Assembly: GCA_046349775.1 (NCBI GenBank)
Contig: JAXMBS010000114.1
Location: 1-8,208, forward strand
Source: JAEUIG01 sp046349775
GTDB lineage: Bacteria > Planctomycetota > Planctomycetia > Planctomycetales > Planctomycetaceae
DNA length: 8,208 nt
Direction: 5' to 3'
A program made the translations under genes and the position numbers. Below the pieces are notes generated by a model that was not told where the DNA came from, did no database searches, and saw only the letters and a program-made list of their open reading frames with translations. Shown one piece after another: positions 1 through 6,725 of the stretch (position 1 is its first letter; every line of letters starts with the position of its first letter).

Positions 1-314
1 TGGACATCGGGCCACGCACGATCGAACGCTTCGGCGAAATCGCGAAGTCGGCCAAAACAGTCGTCTGGAACGGGCCGATGGGAGCGTTCGAAACAAAGCC
101 GTTTCACGTTGGAACGGTCGCCATCGCGACGGCACTTGCCGAGGCGACAAAAAAGGGCGCGACGACAGTCATCGGCGGCGGCGACTCGGCGGCGGCGGTG
201 GAGCAGGCCGGCCTGGCCGAGAGCATGACGCATATCTCCACGGGCGGAGGCGCGAGCCTCGAGTTTCTCGAAGGCAAGCCGTTCGCGACGATTGAAATTC
301 TCGACGAGGCGTAA
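1..314 (+). CDS. pgk: Phosphoglycerate kinase, C-terminal part (5' end outside window)
   Basis: Phosphoglycerate kinase transfers phosphate between 1,3-bisphosphoglycerate and ADP in cytosolic glycolysis, gluconeogenesis and the Calvin cycle. The reading frame is open from base 3, and 103 residues of the usual roughly 400 are visible before the TAA at 312-314. The C-terminal nucleotide-binding domain signatures are intact: DIGPRTIE at the window edge, VVWNGPMGAFE (visible residues 20-30), the glycine-rich IGGGDSAAAVE (57-67) and HISTGGGASLEFLEGK (77-92). These are near-invariant in the family, so the identification is secure. The gene ends 11 nt before rpe, which suggests co-transcription. 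Nothing looks degraded. The start, the substrate-binding N-domain and any promoter lie outside the window. Confidence 0.97.
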   Translation, partial: DIGPRTIERFGEIAKSAKTVVWNGPMGAFETKPFHVGTVAIATALAEATKKGATTVIGGGDSAAAVEQAGLAESMTHISTGGGASLEFLEGKPFATIEILDEA

Positions 315-325
315 GCGCTGCTCCG

Positions 326-1021
326 ATGCCGACCAATCCGCTGACACAGCCCCGCATCCGCATCGCGCCGTCGCTGCTGGCGTCGGATTTCTCGCGGCTG
401 CGCGATGAGCTGCAACGGATAGAGTCCGGTGGGGCCGATGTCGTTCACCTGGACGTCATGGACGGCCACTACGTCTCAAACATCAGCTTCGGCATTCCCG
501 TCATCGAGAAGATTCGGCCGGTCACGAAGCTATTTTTCGACACGCATCTGATGATCGACCAGCCACGCCGCTACGCAGAGTCATTCGTGAAGGCCGGAGC
601 GAACGGCATCACATTTCATACCGAGGTCGTCACCGAGCCGTTCGAGCTGATCGACTATCTGCGTGGACTGGGTGTGACCGTCGGAGTGAGTCTGAACCCC
701 AAGACCCCGGCTATCGACATCGAGCAGTATCTGTCGCACGTCGACCTGGTAAACGTAATGACGGTCGAGCCGGGATTCGGCGGGCAGAAGTTTCTGTTCG
801 ACATGCTCGACAAGGTCGGCGAGTTGTCGAAACGGCTGCGGCCCGACCAGCGGCTTGAGGTGGACGGTGGCGTCAACGCGGAGACGGTCGAGCGGGCGGT
901 TGCGGCCGGCGCCGATATGCTCGTTGCCGGGACAGCGGTGTTCCGCGCACCCAATCCGGGTGAGGCGATCGCGACGCTTCGTCGTCAGGCGGAGGCAGTG
1001 TGGAAACGCAGGACGGCGTAA
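326..1021 (+). CDS. rpe: Ribulose-phosphate 3-epimerase
   Basis: This enzyme interconverts D-ribulose 5-phosphate and D-xylulose 5-phosphate in the cytosolic pentose-phosphate and Calvin pathways. The product is 231 aa, a normal length for this TIM-barrel family. Visible signatures are IAPSLLASDF (residues 13-22), the metal and acid/base motif HLDVMDGHYV (41-50, with His41 and Asp43), THLMI (73-77, metal ligand His74), the phosphate-loop motif VEPGFGGQKF (147-156) and the second acid/base motif EVDGGVN (178-184, Asp180). All catalytic positions are retained. A small departure is Ser51 where MDGHFVPN usually has Pro. The ATG at 326 lacks a close Shine-Dalgarno (GAGG at 306-309 is 16 nt away), so translation may depend on coupling to pgk 11 nt upstream. 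The end overlaps the next gene by 22 nt. Confidence 0.96.
   Translation: MPTNPLTQPRIRIAPSLLASDFSRLRDELQRIESGGADVVHLDVMDGHYVSNISFGIPVIEKIRPVTKLFFDTHLMIDQPRRYAESFVKAGANGITFHTEVVTEPFELIDYLRGLGVTVGVSLNPKTPAIDIEQYLSHVDLVNVMTVEPGFGGQKFLFDMLDKVGELSKRLRPDQRLEVDGGVNAETVERAVAAGADMLVAGTAVFRAPNPGEAIATLRRQAEAVWKRRTA
991..995 (+). promoter_or_regulatory. Ribosome binding site for the phosphatase-like gene, inside rpe
   Basis: GGAGG lies 4 nt before a GTG codon at 1000 within the last codons of rpe. It supports the GTG start, which places the histidine-phosphatase beta-strand IILV close to the N-terminus as is usual for the family. The spacing is slightly short. The overlap suggests translational coupling to rpe. 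Confidence 0.6.
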
Positions 1022-1623
1022 GGCAGATAATCCTTGTGCCGTGGGGCCGCACGGAATGGGATGCCCAGGACCGGCTTGTCGGGCACACCGACGTGCCGCT
1101 GAGCGATGAAGGAAAACTCGAGGCCCGACACGTCGCCGCGGCCCTGGCCAGCTTTCGGCCGGCCGCGCTATACGCGGGTCCGGACGAACCGGCCCGGCAG
1201 ACGGCCGAGATTCTGGCCGAGCACCTTCGCCTGAAGGTGCGGGAAAAGGAGGAACTTCACGAGGTAAACCTCGGGCATTGGGCGGGGTTGACGGAGGCGG
1301 AGTTTCGCGAGCGATTTCCCAGCGTGCACCAGATGTGGCGGGATGATCCGACGGCGATTCAGCCGCCGGAGGGCGAGTCGCTCGACGAGGCGGGGCTGCG
1401 GCTCGACGCGGCGGTCGCGGCGCTGCTGAAACGATCTCGCACGGTGCAGCCCGTGATCCTGACGACGGGTCCGTTCGCGATCGCGGCGATGTCCTTGCGG
1501 CTGACGGGCCAGCCGCTATCACTTTTCTGGCAAAGGCTTGACGATCTGCAGCGCTGGATCGTGGTTCCATTGCCGGCCGCGGGACGGGGTGGGGGTCGGC
1601 CCCCGCGGCGCGCGGCTGGATAA
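1000..1623 (+). CDS. Histidine-phosphatase-fold protein with degenerate active site (likely pseudoenzyme)
   Basis: This 207-aa protein has the layout of the histidine phosphatase (phosphoglycerate mutase-like) superfamily. Recognisable parts are strand IILV (10-13), GHTDVPLSDEGKLEARHVA (28-46), ARQTAEILAEHL (65-76), LHEVNLGHWAGLTEAEFRERFP (86 onward) and PEGESLDEAGLRL (123-135). The catalytic positions are largely replaced. The RHG motif reads P14-W15-G16, so the phospho-accepting His is Trp. The second Arg, before the conserved ARQTA, aligns with Pro64. The second catalytic His (normally SHG) aligns with Gly157 in TTGP. Only the acidic Glu88 remains. Normal phosphatase or mutase chemistry is therefore unlikely; a binding or regulatory role is inferred. 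The start is GTG, 22 nt inside rpe, with GGAGG upstream. The last 15 residues are a Gly/Arg/Pro-rich tail read through a GC hairpin. Placement between rpe and aldolase suggests a link to sugar-phosphate metabolism, unproven. Confidence 0.85.
   Translation: METQDGVRQIILVPWGRTEWDAQDRLVGHTDVPLSDEGKLEARHVAAALASFRPAALYAGPDEPARQTAEILAEHLRLKVREKEELHEVNLGHWAGLTEAEFRERFPSVHQMWRDDPTAIQPPEGESLDEAGLRLDAAVAALLKRSRTVQPVILTTGPFAIAAMSLRLTGQPLSLFWQRLDDLQRWIVVPLPAAGRGGGRPPRRAAG
1576..1609 (+). other. GC-rich inverted repeat at the 3' end of the phosphatase-like gene
   Basis: GCCGCGGG (1576-1583) pairs perfectly with CCCGCGGC (1602-1609) around an 18-nt loop. An alternative inner hairpin is GGGGG (1591-1595) with CCCCC (1600-1604) around TCGG. 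It lies within the last codons of the gene, 12 nt before the stop. No T-tract follows, so it is not a standard intrinsic terminator. It could attenuate readthrough or stabilise the upstream mRNA, or it may only reflect high GC content. Confidence 0.35.
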
Positions 1624-1657
1624 CGAAAAGCGGAGCGGAAGATCATCCAAAATACTC

Positions 1658-1686
1658 TTGACTCAGGCAGGCGGCGACTGTGAAAT
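1658..1686 (+). promoter_or_regulatory. Possible sigma-70-type promoter for the aldolase gene
   Basis: TTGACT (1658-1663) matches the -35 consensus at five of six bases. After exactly 17 nt, TGAAAT (1681-1686) matches the -10 consensus at four of six. It sits in the 151-nt gap between the phosphatase-like gene and the aldolase, about 80 nt before the aldolase start. This would let the aldolase be expressed apart from the pgk-rpe transcript. The call is by consensus match only. Confidence 0.35.
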
Positions 1687-1761
1687 AGCCCCCGACGAGC
1701 CGGTGCCCGCCTTCGCTTTTCACAGGGCGGCCAAACGCAGGTCGGGCATTCCACCCACTCT

Positions 1762-1765
1762 GGAG
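1762..1765 (+). promoter_or_regulatory. Ribosome binding site deciding the aldolase start
   Basis: GGAG is placed 9 nt before the ATG at 1775. The frame is open further upstream to about 1538, but that extension overlaps the previous gene and encodes no family-like sequence. This site therefore fixes the start at 1775. Confidence 0.65.
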
Positions 1766-1774
1766 CTTTCCGAA

Positions 1775-2701
1775 ATGACCGAACGGGTCCGCGAGATTCT
1801 CAGTTGGTACGGCAGCGACAATCCAGGGTGTCTGGCAAACCTCGCGCGGATGCTGAACCATGGCCGGCTGGGCGGGACTGGCCGAATGGTGATCCTGCCC
1901 GTTGATCAGGGATGGGAGCACGGACCGGCGCGGAGCTTCGCGCCGAATCCCGACGGATACGACCCGCGCTATCACTTCAAGCTGGCGCTCGAGGCGGGAT
2001 GCAGCGCGTATGCGGCGCCTCTGGGGTTCCTCGAGGCGGGGGCACGCGACTTCGCCGGCGAGATTCCGCTGATTCTCAAGTGCAACAACCATGATTTGCT
2101 GGCGGACGAGAAGGACTCGTGGCAGGCGCTGACGGCGTCGGTCGAAGACGCCCTGCGGATCGGGGCCTGCGCGGTGGGGCTGACGATCTATCCGGGATCG
2201 GCGCTGCGAAAAGAGATGTACGAAAATCTGCGGCGATACGCCGAGGAGGCGAAACGCGTCGGGCTGGCGGTGGTGGTCTGGTCCTATCCGCGTGGGAGCC
2301 AGCTTTCGAAGGATGGGGAGACGGCAATCGACGTGTGCGGGTATGCGGCGCACATTGCGGCGGAGATGGGAGCGCACATCATCAAGGTAAAACTGCCGAC
2401 CGACCACATCGAGCAGGATGCCGCCCGGAAGGTCTACGAGAAAGAAAAGATTCCAATTGGCACGCTCACCGAGCGCGTAAAGCATGTGATGCAATGCGCG
2501 TTCGCCGGACGCAGAGTAGTGGTGTTTTCCGGAGGAGCGAAGAAGGACGACGAGTCGGCCATCTTTGACGAGGCGCGTGCCATTCGCGACGGCGGAGGCA
2601 TGGGCTCGATCATTGGGAGGAACTCGTTTCAGCGAAAGAAGGCCGATGCACTCAAGATGCTCGAGACGATCATGGGCATCTACGAGGGGAAATTGAAGTA
2701 A
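1775..2701 (+). CDS. fbaB: Class I fructose-bisphosphate aldolase, DhnA/FbaB (archaeal-type) family
   Basis: This cytosolic Schiff-base aldolase interconverts fructose 1,6-bisphosphate with glyceraldehyde 3-phosphate and dihydroxyacetone phosphate. The product is 308 aa, with a GGAG ribosome binding site 9 nt before the ATG. Family motifs in order are ILPVDQGWEHGP (residues 40-51), the barrel segment PLILKCNNHDLL (98-109), GLTIYPGS (135-142), VVVWSYPRG (166-174), the lysine strand HIIKVKLPTDH (201-211, Schiff-base Lys probably K204 or K206), the phosphate-binding VVFSGGAKKDD (249-259) and GSIIGRNSFQR (277-287). All suggest an active enzyme. It follows pgk, rpe and the phosphatase-like gene on the same strand and is closed by a strong terminator 33 nt after the stop. 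A related 2-amino-3,7-dideoxy-D-threo-hept-6-ulosonate synthase or other DhnA-family aldolase is the alternative, but VDQGWEHG and GRNSFQR favour the FbaB type. Confidence 0.92.
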   Translation: MTERVREILSWYGSDNPGCLANLARMLNHGRLGGTGRMVILPVDQGWEHGPARSFAPNPDGYDPRYHFKLALEAGCSAYAAPLGFLEAGARDFAGEIPLILKCNNHDLLADEKDSWQALTASVEDALRIGACAVGLTIYPGSALRKEMYENLRRYAEEAKRVGLAVVVWSYPRGSQLSKDGETAIDVCGYAAHIAAEMGAHIIKVKLPTDHIEQDAARKVYEKEKIPIGTLTERVKHVMQCAFAGRRVVVFSGGAKKDDESAIFDEARAIRDGGGMGSIIGRNSFQRKKADALKMLETIMGIYEGKLK

Positions 2702-2734
2702 GTCGGCTCGTCGTCCATGCAGACTCAAGCGAAG

Positions 2735-2761
2735 AACCCCCGGCGAGACCGGGGGTTTTTT
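2735..2761 (+). terminator. Rho-independent terminator after the carbon-metabolism cluster
   Basis: A perfect 9-bp stem, AACCCCCGG (2735-2743) with CCGGGGGTT (2749-2757), encloses the 5-nt loop CGAGA. A run of six T (2756-2761) overlaps the end of the stem. It begins 33 nt after the aldolase stop and separates this cluster from the secreted-protein gene. Confidence 0.93.
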
Positions 2762-2828
2762 ATTGGGAAGGGGTCGTCGGCACGGCCGCCGGGAAAACCA
2801 GAGATATTCCAGGAAGATCGCTATTCAT

Positions 2829-2837
2829 TGGTATGAT
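2829..2837 (+). promoter_or_regulatory. Possible extended -10 promoter for the secreted protein gene
   Basis: TGGTATGAT fits the extended -10 pattern TGnTATAAT with five of six matches in the hexamer. No good -35 lies at standard spacing, which is tolerated at extended -10 promoters. It would give a leader of roughly 65-70 nt before the ATG at 2911. Consensus match only. Confidence 0.35.
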
Positions 2838-2899
2838 AAGCGCATTGGGCAGGACGATGCTGGCCATACATCGCGCTGCGGTTCGACTGATCGGGGTAC

Positions 2900-2904
2900 G
2901 GAGG
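2900..2904 (+). promoter_or_regulatory. Ribosome binding site deciding the secreted protein start
   Basis: GGAGG (in GGAGGGG) lies 6 nt before the ATG at 2911. An upstream in-frame ATG at 2833 has no such site and would bury the signal peptide, so 2911 is preferred. Confidence 0.8.
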
Positions 2905-2910
2905 GGTTCC

Positions 2911-5900
2911 ATGTCATCGTTCAAGATCGGTACGCGAATTGTCATTCCCGCGCCGCGGCGCTGGGCGGGGGTCCTGCTGCGCCTGTCCGGGGGCATTGCG
3001 CTGGTCATGGCAGCGTCTGCGTTCGGACAGGTAAAGGAGGACGCGACGCCGCAAACGCCGGGGGCACGACCTGATCTGAACGGGCCGCTCGACAATGCGA
3101 ATCATGTGAAGGAGACACGCGGCGCGGCGCGGCCGTCGACGATTGAGCGAGCTGCCGATGAGCTTGTTCCTGCTCCGCTGGATTCAGTTCAGCGGGGCGA
3201 AAGCGACGGCGTGGCAGGCCCTCTGGAATGGCGCCTGTCGAAGCCCGCGGCGATCGCCGCTGCCGAAGCGCATCAAAGCGACAGTCCGGAGGTGCGCCTT
3301 GACGCGCTGGATGCGGCGGCCTTGATGCGCGAAGACTCTGAGCACCCATCTGGCTGCAAACGGCAGCGGATCAGCGTCGGTCGCAATGTAGCGGCTGCGG
3401 ATGACTCAGGGCGCTGGCAGGATGTTGCCACGCTCGGAAGGGTCTGGCGCGTCGACCTGGTGTCGACGGGCGCAGTCGCGATCCGCGTACATTTTGCGGA
3501 TCTGGACTTGCCGGCCGGTGCGCAGCTTTGGGTGTATTCGCCGGACCACCCGGAAGGCAGGGACGGTCCGCACCTGGGGCGCGGCGCCCTGAACACGGGC
3601 GAGTTCTGGAGCGGGACGATCGAGGGCGATCGGGCCCGGGTCGAGATGATCGTGCCGTCCGAAGCGATCGGCGGCGGGCTTCGCACGCCCCGGATCGACC
3701 AGGTTCAGCATGTGTATCGCGATCCGCTGGGCGAAATGGCCGATCCGCGCGGCACTTGCCACAACGACGTCACCTGTTCGCCGACGTTTGCGAACGTCAG
3801 CCACGGAACGGCGCGGATCAGTTTCGTTGAGAACGGAAATGGGTTTCTCTGCACGGGCCAGTTGATCAATCCGCAGAACGGCGATCTGACGCCCTATTTC
3901 CTCACATCCAATACGTGCATTGCAACCAACACGGTCGCGCAGACAACGCAGTTCTTCTGGCTCTTTCAGACATCGTCGTGCAACGGAACTCCACCTTCGC
4001 TCAGCAGCGTGCCGAAATCCAGCGTTGCGACTCTGGGAGTGACCGGCACAAGTTCGGACTTCTCGATCCTGATCGCCGAAGGGTCGTTGCCCTGCGGACT
4101 TTTCTGGGCCGGGTTCGACGCGAACGCGATTACCACGGGGTTGGCGTCGGCCTGCATTCACCATCCGCAGGGCGGCGCGAAGCGGATCAGCTTCGGAACC
4201 AAGGCCACGGCGGATTCGGCATTCTGCTCGAGCGGGTCACCTGATTTCGTAAGGATGAACTGGACTGACGGCACCTCCGAGAGCGGCTCGGAAGGCGCGC
4301 CGATCTTTCGAAGTGATACGCAACGCGTCTATGGTCAGCTTTCCTGCGGACCCGCGACTTGCGCCAACCCGACGTTTGACAATTTCGGCGCGATGCAGGC
4401 GACGTTTTCCGGCAGTACGACGGTGCAGACACTTCTGGCCGGCGGGAGCGACGACGCGCTCGAGCCAAACGACACTTGCGCAACGGCGATCACAATCTCC
4501 GAGGGGACATTTTCGAATCGAATCGTCAAATTCAACCATGACGACTGGTTCCGGATCGCGCTACCGGCCGGCGGCACGCTCTCGGTGACGCTTACCTTTA
4601 CCAACGCGAACGGCAACATCGACATGGAGCTGTTCGGAACTTGCGGCGGGACGGCACTGGCGTCGTCGAGCGGCACGACAAACCAAGAGTCGATCGTGTT
4701 CACGAACTCCGGCGCTGCGACGAACGTGCTGCTGCACGTCTTTCTGTCTGATTGCGATACGCGCAACAGCTATTCCATGGTGGCACAGGCCAGCCTGCCG
4801 AACGATACGTGCGCGACGGCGACCGTGATTCCCGGGACGGCAACCTCGTTCAATCCGGCGACATACAGCACGGTGCAGGCCGACGCGAGCGCGAGCGAGC
4901 CGCAGGAGACCTGTGAAGTGGGCAATGCCGGCGTAAGCAATACGGTGTGGTACAGCTTTACGCCGTGCGGAAGCGGTACGGTGACTCTGGACACATTCGG
5001 GAGTAATTACAACACCGTGCTGGCGATGTTTACCGGGACTTGTACGGCGGCGGCGCAGGTCGCCTGCAGCGACGACGCCATCGGGACGCAGGCCCGGCTG
5101 CTCAACGTTCCCGTCACCGCCGGAACAACCTATCTGATCAAAGTCAGCGACTACAACACGACGGCCGGTGGCGGAACGCTGGAATTCAATTTTGCTTACG
5201 CGCCGACGCCGCCCCCGAACGACGCGTGTGCCGCCGCGGTCGTTATTCCGGGCAACGCCAGCGCGTTCAATCCGACCACGTTTTGCACGGTCGGGGCTAC
5301 GGTCACCGCGGGCGATCCGGCCGAATCGTGCGGGTTCACGTCCAATAGCAATCCGGTGTGGTACAGCTTTTCGCCGTGCGCCAACGGCCACATCACGCTC
5401 GACACGAACGGCAGCGACTACGACACGGTATTGTCCGTGTTTACCGGAAGCTGCGGGAGCGCGGTAGAATTGGCGTGCGACGACGACAGTGGGACGGGAC
5501 TGAATTCGCAGCTGATCAATGTGCCGGTCAGCGAGGGGACGACATATCTCATCAAGGCGGCCGACTTCGGAAATCCGGACGGGGGATCGCTCAATTTCAA
5601 CTTCTCGTATTCGCCGTCCTTTGTGCCGACGAATGACTCGTGCGCGTCGCCGACGGTGATTCCCAAGAACACGCTCGACTTTGCCCCGCCGCCCTATTGC
5701 ACGATGGGCGCGAACGCGACGGTTTCGGAGCCGCAGGAGAGCTGCGAGGTTGGTGGCGTCGGCGTGAGCAACACGGTCTGGTACAGCTTCAATCCGTGCG
5801 AAAGCGGGACGATCAGCCTGGATACGAACGGAAGCAACTACGACACGGTTCTCTCGGTGTTTCGCGGGTCATGCGGCGCGCCTGTCCAAGTGGCGTGCGA

Positions 5901-6615
5901 TGATGACAGTGGCACCGGCTCAAATTCGCAATTGACCAACGTACCAGTGACGATTGGGACGAACTACTTGATTAAGGTCGCGGACTACGGCGGGCCGAAC
6001 GGCGGTACGCTGATGTTCCATCTGGCGTACGCGCCGGTCGCGCCGACGAACGATTTGTGCAGCGCGGCGACGGTGATTTCCGGCAATCCGTTCAATCCTC
6101 CGGCACTCTGCACGCTGGGAGCGACCGTGTCGGCCGGCGAACCAGGCGAGGCGTGCGGGTTTCCGCCCAACGGCAGCTCGGTCTGGTATCGATTCATTCC
6201 CACCGCCAGCGGCTCGGCAGCCATCGACACGGCCGGGAGTACATACGACACGGTTCTATCGGTGTTCTCCGGAGCGTGCGCGTCGCCAGTGGTAATTGCC
6301 TGCAACGATGATTTCGGCGGACTTGAATCGGCCCTCCCGGATGTTCCGATGACAGCGGGCACCACTTACCTGATCAAGGTCGCCAGCTTCGGGACGACGA
6401 ACGGCGGAAACCTGGACTTCAACTTCTCGTTCCACGCGCACGGCGACTTGAACTGCGACGGAGTGATTGACGCACTCGACGATCCGTTGTTTGTCGCCGC
6501 TCTGCTCGACCCGGGTAGTATTCCCAGCTGCGGACTCAATCTTGCGGATATGAACGGAGACGGGTCAGTCAATGGACGCGATACGCAGGCGTACGTGGCG
6601 GCGCGGATTCCGTAG
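2911..6615 (+). CDS. Large secreted protein: lysyl-endopeptidase-like pseudoprotease, PPC domain, four PPC-like repeats, dockerin
   Basis: The product is 1234 aa. Residues 1-39 form a signal peptide: Arg-rich start, hydrophobic GIALVMAASAFG, and likely cleavage near A37-G39. An Ala/Asp-rich linker runs to about residue 160. A beta-rich domain (about 170-260, WRVDLVSTGAVAIRVHF onward) resembles the region preceding lysyl endopeptidase domains. Residues about 278-513 follow the S1 lysyl-endopeptidase pattern, with TCHNDVTC, GFLCTGQLIN and YFLTSNTC. The His position is Thr335, Asp383 (SSDFSILI) is kept, and the Ser position is Glu461 in GSEGAP, so proteolysis is unlikely. A bacterial PPC domain spans about 514-629. 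Four related repeats of about 139 aa start at 630, 769, 907 and 1046. A type I dockerin-like tail (about 1178-1234) has two calcium-loop motifs, DLNCDGVIDALD and DMNGDGSVNGRD. The role is probably extracellular binding or attachment; substrate unknown. It has its own RBS and possible promoter and is convergent with the minus-strand dockerin gene. Confidence 0.9.
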   Translation: MSSFKIGTRIVIPAPRRWAGVLLRLSGGIALVMAASAFGQVKEDATPQTPGARPDLNGPLDNANHVKETRGAARPSTIERAADELVPAPLDSVQRGESDGVAGPLEWRLSKPAAIAAAEAHQSDSPEVRLDALDAAALMREDSEHPSGCKRQRISVGRNVAAADDSGRWQDVATLGRVWRVDLVSTGAVAIRVHFADLDLPAGAQLWVYSPDHPEGRDGPHLGRGALNTGEFWSGTIEGDRARVEMIVPSEAIGGGLRTPRIDQVQHVYRDPLGEMADPRGTCHNDVTCSPTFANVSHGTARISFVENGNGFLCTGQLINPQNGDLTPYFLTSNTCIATNTVAQTTQFFWLFQTSSCNGTPPSLSSVPKSSVATLGVTGTSSDFSILIAEGSLPCGLFWAGFDANAITTGLASACIHHPQGGAKRISFGTKATADSAFCSSGSPDFVRMNWTDGTSESGSEGAPIFRSDTQRVYGQLSCGPATCANPTFDNFGAMQATFSGSTTVQTLLAGGSDDALEPNDTCATAITISEGTFSNRIVKFNHDDWFRIALPAGGTLSVTLTFTNANGNIDMELFGTCGGTALASSSGTTNQESIVFTNSGAATNVLLHVFLSDCDTRNSYSMVAQASLPNDTCATATVIPGTATSFNPATYSTVQADASASEPQETCEVGNAGVSNTVWYSFTPCGSGTVTLDTFGSNYNTVLAMFTGTCTAAAQVACSDDAIGTQARLLNVPVTAGTTYLIKVSDYNTTAGGGTLEFNFAYAPTPPPNDACAAAVVIPGNASAFNPTTFCTVGATVTAGDPAESCGFTSNSNPVWYSFSPCANGHITLDTNGSDYDTVLSVFTGSCGSAVELACDDDSGTGLNSQLINVPVSEGTTYLIKAADFGNPDGGSLNFNFSYSPSFVPTNDSCASPTVIPKNTLDFAPPPYCTMGANATVSEPQESCEVGGVGVSNTVWYSFNPCESGTISLDTNGSNYDTVLSVFRGSCGAPVQVACDDDSGTGSNSQLTNVPVTIGTNYLIKVADYGGPNGGTLMFHLAYAPVAPTNDLCSAATVISGNPFNPPALCTLGATVSAGEPGEACGFPPNGSSVWYRFIPTASGSAAIDTAGSTYDTVLSVFSGACASPVVIACNDDFGGLESALPDVPMTAGTTYLIKVASFGTTNGGNLDFNFSFHAHGDLNCDGVIDALDDPLFVAALLDPGSIPSCGLNLADMNGDGSVNGRDTQAYVAARIP
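4798..6438 (+). repeat. Four tandem PPC-like repeats of about 139 aa in the secreted protein
   Basis: Unit starts are 4798, 5215, 5629 and 6046, with spacings of 417, 414 and 417 nt; the last unit is about 393 nt. Each has the order (P/T)ND-x-C, a Cys-containing E/DP-x-E-x-C, VWY(S/R)F, LDT-GS-Y(D/N)TVL, F-G-C, (A/V)-C-x-DD, NVPV and TYLIKV. They resemble the preceding PPC domain (4450-4797) and probably form beta-sandwiches with disulfides. Unit 1 lacks the early Cys (YSTVQ instead of YCT/FCT), and unit 4 lacks the Cys of the SPC/NPC position. In the middle section, units 1 and 3 share SEPQE(T/S)CEVG and GVSNTVWYSF, while units 2 and 4 share a shorter CGF form. Confidence 0.9.
6442..6612 (+). 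other. Dockerin-like C-terminal domain of the secreted protein
   Basis: Two EF-hand-like calcium loops, DLNCDGVIDALD and DMNGDGSVNGRD, each precede a short helix (DDPLFVAALL and DTQAYVAARI). This is the duplicated arrangement of type I dockerins. In planctomycetes such tails are common without a recognisable cellulosome, so a cell-surface sorting or attachment role is inferred. Confidence 0.85.
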
Positions 6616-6630
6616 CATCCGACGGCGGCA

Positions 6631-6657
6631 TGCTGCGGCGGCCCCGACGCCGCGGTA
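6631..6657. other. Hairpin downstream of the secreted protein gene
   Basis: TGCTGCGGCG (6631-6640) pairs with CGCCGCGGTA (6648-6657) with two G-U wobbles around the 7-nt loop GCCCCGA, starting 15 nt after the stop at 6615. No T-tract follows on either strand. It may be a weak terminator or a 3'-end stabiliser in this convergent region. Confidence 0.4.
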
Positions 6658-6691
6658 CGCGCACGGGCGCCAAGGCACAGGCGTATCGGCG

Positions 6692-6710
6692 AGCGGATCA
6701 AGGATTCGCT
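6692..6710. other. Short hairpin between the convergent genes
   Basis: AGCGGATC (6692-6699) and GATTCGCT (6703-6710) form an 8-bp stem with one G-U pair around a 3-nt AAG loop. It lies just past the end of the minus-strand gene. There is no T-tract, so a terminator function is uncertain. Confidence 0.3.
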
Positions 6711-6725
6711 ATCATATGAACTGGC

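Noticed and set aside
581..1570. Long minus-strand open frame of 329 aa opposite rpe and the phosphatase-like gene
   Set aside because: Its translation is Arg/Pro/Ala-rich with no family motifs and lies antisense to two well-supported genes; it is a GC-driven shadow.
1538..1774. Upstream in-frame extension of the aldolase from 1538
   Set aside because: It would overlap the phosphatase-like gene and adds 79 residues unlike the family; the GGAG-preceded ATG at 1775 fits better.
1643..2728. Minus-strand open frame of 361 aa opposite the aldolase
   Set aside because: It is antisense to a strongly conserved aldolase, has no recognisable motifs, and runs into the terminator region.
2833..2910. 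Alternative start of the secreted protein at 2833
   Set aside because: It has no ribosome binding site and would place 26 residues ahead of the signal peptide; the ATG also sits within the candidate -10 element.
4561..5391. Minus-strand open frame of 276 aa within the secreted protein
   Set aside because: It is Arg-rich and without motifs, and its internal repetition only mirrors the sense-strand PPC-like repeats.
4798..6438. CRISPR or mobile-element repeat array
   Set aside because: The repeats are long, diverged and in frame in one protein; there are no short identical repeats with spacers and no transposase or terminal inverted repeats.
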